Shown: positions 5,504 through 6,373 of the stretch, piece by piece
How the letters are laid out: each line of letters opens with the position of its first letter
Numbering within the stretch: position 1 is the stretch's first letter
NCBI GenBank assembly: GCA_002714745.1
Contig: PAYF01000034.1
Location: forward strand, 14,569-20,941
Direction of reading: 5' to 3'
Origin: Methanobacteriota archaeon
GTDB lineage: Archaea > Thermoplasmatota > Poseidoniia > Poseidoniales > Thalassarchaeaceae
Length of the DNA stretch: 6,373 nucleotides
Notes under the pieces: generated by a model
Database searches by the model: none
What the model was told of the DNA's origin: nothing
The model's input: the letters and a program-made list of their open reading frames with translations, nothing else
Translations under genes and position numbers: made by a program

Positions 5504-5532
5504 ACCCGGCGGTCCCTATGGGACCGACGGGT
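5504..5532 (-). promoter_or_regulatory. Strong inverted repeat (hairpin) overlapping the nuoA Shine-Dalgarno
   Basis: Arms at 5504-5516 and 5520-5532 pair over 13 positions with one mismatch and a 3-base loop; on the minus-strand RNA the arms read ACCCGUCGGUCCC and GGGACCGCCGGGU around AUA. The nuoA ribosome-binding GGGTG is at 5507-5503, so four of its five bases are in the 3' arm, 8 bases from the ATG. A translation-control hairpin is one reading. No T-run follows on either strand, so it does not look like an intrinsic terminator. A protein-binding operator on DNA is another option. Confidence 0.6.
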
Positions 5533-5551
5533 CATTGCACCTGAATAGGGG

Positions 5552-5558
5552 CAATAAG
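5552..5558 (-). promoter_or_regulatory. Weak candidate TATA-like element for the nuo operon
   Basis: CTTATTG on the minus strand is the best A/T-rich hexamer-like site in the gap between the upstream gene and nuoA. About 25 bases downstream, the usual archaeal distance, transcription would begin near the outer edge of the hairpin at 5532. The match to the archaeal TATA consensus is poor and no clear BRE purine run is seen, so the operon could instead be read through from upstream. Confidence 0.15.
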
Positions 5559-5587
5559 CCTATCCGGGCAGGAATCCAGAGGATTAT

Positions 5588-6373
5588 TCAGTCCTCGAAC
5601 TGATTTTCTAGCACTTCGGAAATTCTACGATTCTCTGCCCTAGAACGGAAGAACAACACGACAACTAGGATTGAACCTAGTATGATGGACCCGTAAACCA
5701 GCATCTGAGTTGCTTCCTCAGACAGTCCGATGAAGGTCGATGGCATGACGGAGGTCACCTCCAAATCGATTGGTTCACCGGCTACTGGAAGTCCCTCTGG
5801 CTGTACAGTAACGGTGAATCTGTAGGTATCGTCCTCAAGCAATTCACTAGGTGGAACTACGCTGACTTGGACTTCCTTAGTCTCTCCTGGTGCAAGCTCA
5901 AATTCGTCGAAATCAACGTTCACGGTCCAGCCCCTCAGTGACTCGCTGGAAATCACTTCGACGTCCTCAACAACATTTCCGTGATTGGTTATGAATAGGG
6001 TGAAATAGGCCTTGTCAGGCCACTCTGAACTCTTCGAATCCTCTCCCTCGAGTGTGAATCTTAAGTCATGAATTGTCCTAATCTCAACAACGATATCAAC
6101 GGTGGTTCTCTGAGCTGTATTTTTCTGCGAAGAGGCCCCGACCTCGATTACACCTGAGACGCCATTGGCAACACCTTCAGAGACTTCGAGATGAACTTCC
6201 AACAGAACTCTCTCGCCGTTACCGATGGAGAATGTACCGTCAATCTCGACCCCTTCAACAGTCATCGATCTGACTACAGATGATTCCATTCCCGAAACGG
6301 TGATGACTGCCGTATCTCCTCCCGGATAATCGCCAGTATTCTCTACCCAGAACGAGGTAGTCATGGTGCCTCC
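5588..6373 (-). CDS. Surface protein with Ig-like NEW3-type domains and C-terminal membrane anchor, 5' end missing
   Basis: The reading frame is open to the right edge, giving 261 visible residues before TGA. Visible residues about 4-100 form one beta-sandwich repeat (VENTGDYPGGDTAVITV near the start) and about 105-210 a second (FITNHGNVVEDVEV, then LAPGETKEVQVSVVPP). The N-x-G turn, alternating Val/Thr strands and APGE motif are typical of NEW3 (alpha-galactosidase-associated) or CARDB-like adhesion domains. A hydrophobic helix at about 224-242 (MLVYGSIILGSILVVVLFF) followed by RSRAENRR makes a C-terminal anchor with a short cytoplasmic tail. An ATG at 6364-6362 with GGAGG four bases before it could be read as a start, but it would begin inside a domain strand and leave no signal peptide, so I treat the gene as truncated by the window. 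Substrate or partner cannot be told. It lies 91 bp upstream of nuoA on the same strand; a functional link to complex I is not evident. Confidence 0.8.
   Translation of the reverse strand, partial: GGTMTTSFWVENTGDYPGGDTAVITVSGMESSVVRSMTVEGVEIDGTFSIGNGERVLLEVHLEVSEGVANGVSGVIEVGASSQKNTAQRTTVDIVVEIRTIHDLRFTLEGEDSKSSEWPDKAYFTLFITNHGNVVEDVEVISSESLRGWTVNVDFDEFELAPGETKEVQVSVVPPSELLEDDTYRFTVTVQPEGLPVAGEPIDLEVTSVMPSTFIGLSEEATQMLVYGSIILGSILVVVLFFRSRAENRRISEVLENQFED

Noticed and set aside
5504..5532. Intrinsic transcription terminator for the surface-protein gene
   Set aside because: No T-run follows the stem on either strand, and the stem overlaps the nuoA leader; regulatory or binding-site roles fit better.
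5573..5585. Short inverted repeat AATCC-AGA-GGATT just after the surface-protein stop
   Set aside because: Only five pairs and no T-run; within chance expectation for this length.
6362..6373. ATG with GGAGG four bases upstream as a true start of the surface-protein gene
   Set aside because: Starting there would remove the first strand of a beta domain and leave no signal peptide for a protein with a C-terminal anchor; the frame stays open to the window edge, so truncation is more likely. Not excluded.

Overview
The window holds most of one minus-strand operon for a respiratory complex I-type membrane oxidoreductase (the Nuo/Fpo family), plus the 3' part of an unrelated surface-protein gene upstream of it. 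Read in transcription order, right to left: a truncated gene for a secreted or surface protein with Ig-like NEW3-type domains and a C-terminal membrane anchor (5588-6373, start outside the window); a 91-bp intergenic gap with a strong inverted repeat; then nuoA (5050-5496), nuoB (4445-5041), nuoC (3776-4435), nuoD (2630-3766), nuoH (1048-2625), nuoI (56-1036) and the first 17 codons of nuoJ (1-53). All seven nuo genes are packed with gaps of 2-11 bp. No plus-strand gene, RNA gene, mobile element or CRISPR array is supported.

The gene order A-B-C-D-H-I-J, with nuoI directly after nuoH and no nuoE, nuoF or nuoG between D and H, is the order of archaeal 11-subunit type complexes such as Fpo, and of ferredoxin-linked complexes. 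The dense translation signals of GGTG/GGTGA type placed 4-6 bases before ATG fit an archaeon. I suspect a marine Thermoplasmatota relative (Candidatus Poseidoniia, marine group II/III), but this rests on overall protein flavour and layout, not on a marker gene, so it is a moderate-to-low confidence guess. TGA and TAG both act as stops.

Together the genes make the connecting module that passes electrons to quinone (NuoB, C, D, I), the membrane heel (NuoA, NuoH) and the start of the proton-pumping arm (NuoJ; K, L, M, N presumably follow). Core chemistry looks intact: NuoI has both 4Fe-4S cysteine sets, NuoB has the N2-cluster cysteines, and NuoD keeps the quinone-site His, Tyr and Asp.

The unusual part is what has been added around that core. 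NuoI carries about 85 extra residues between its two cluster motifs, including a segment that reads like a small SH3-type beta barrel. NuoH is about 525 residues instead of about 330, with an N-terminal extension, a roughly 60-residue insertion in place of the usual GPNRVGP loop, and an extra C-terminal membrane helix. NuoA has a lengthened loop and an alanine where the family has a nearly invariant glutamate. NuoC and NuoD have smaller loop changes. Many of these sites lie near the quinone-entry or electron-entry regions in known structures, so the window may describe a lineage-specific variant of complex I with its own electron-donor docking. Regulation may act on nuoA translation, since the hairpin upstream of nuoA overlaps its Shine-Dalgarno sequence.
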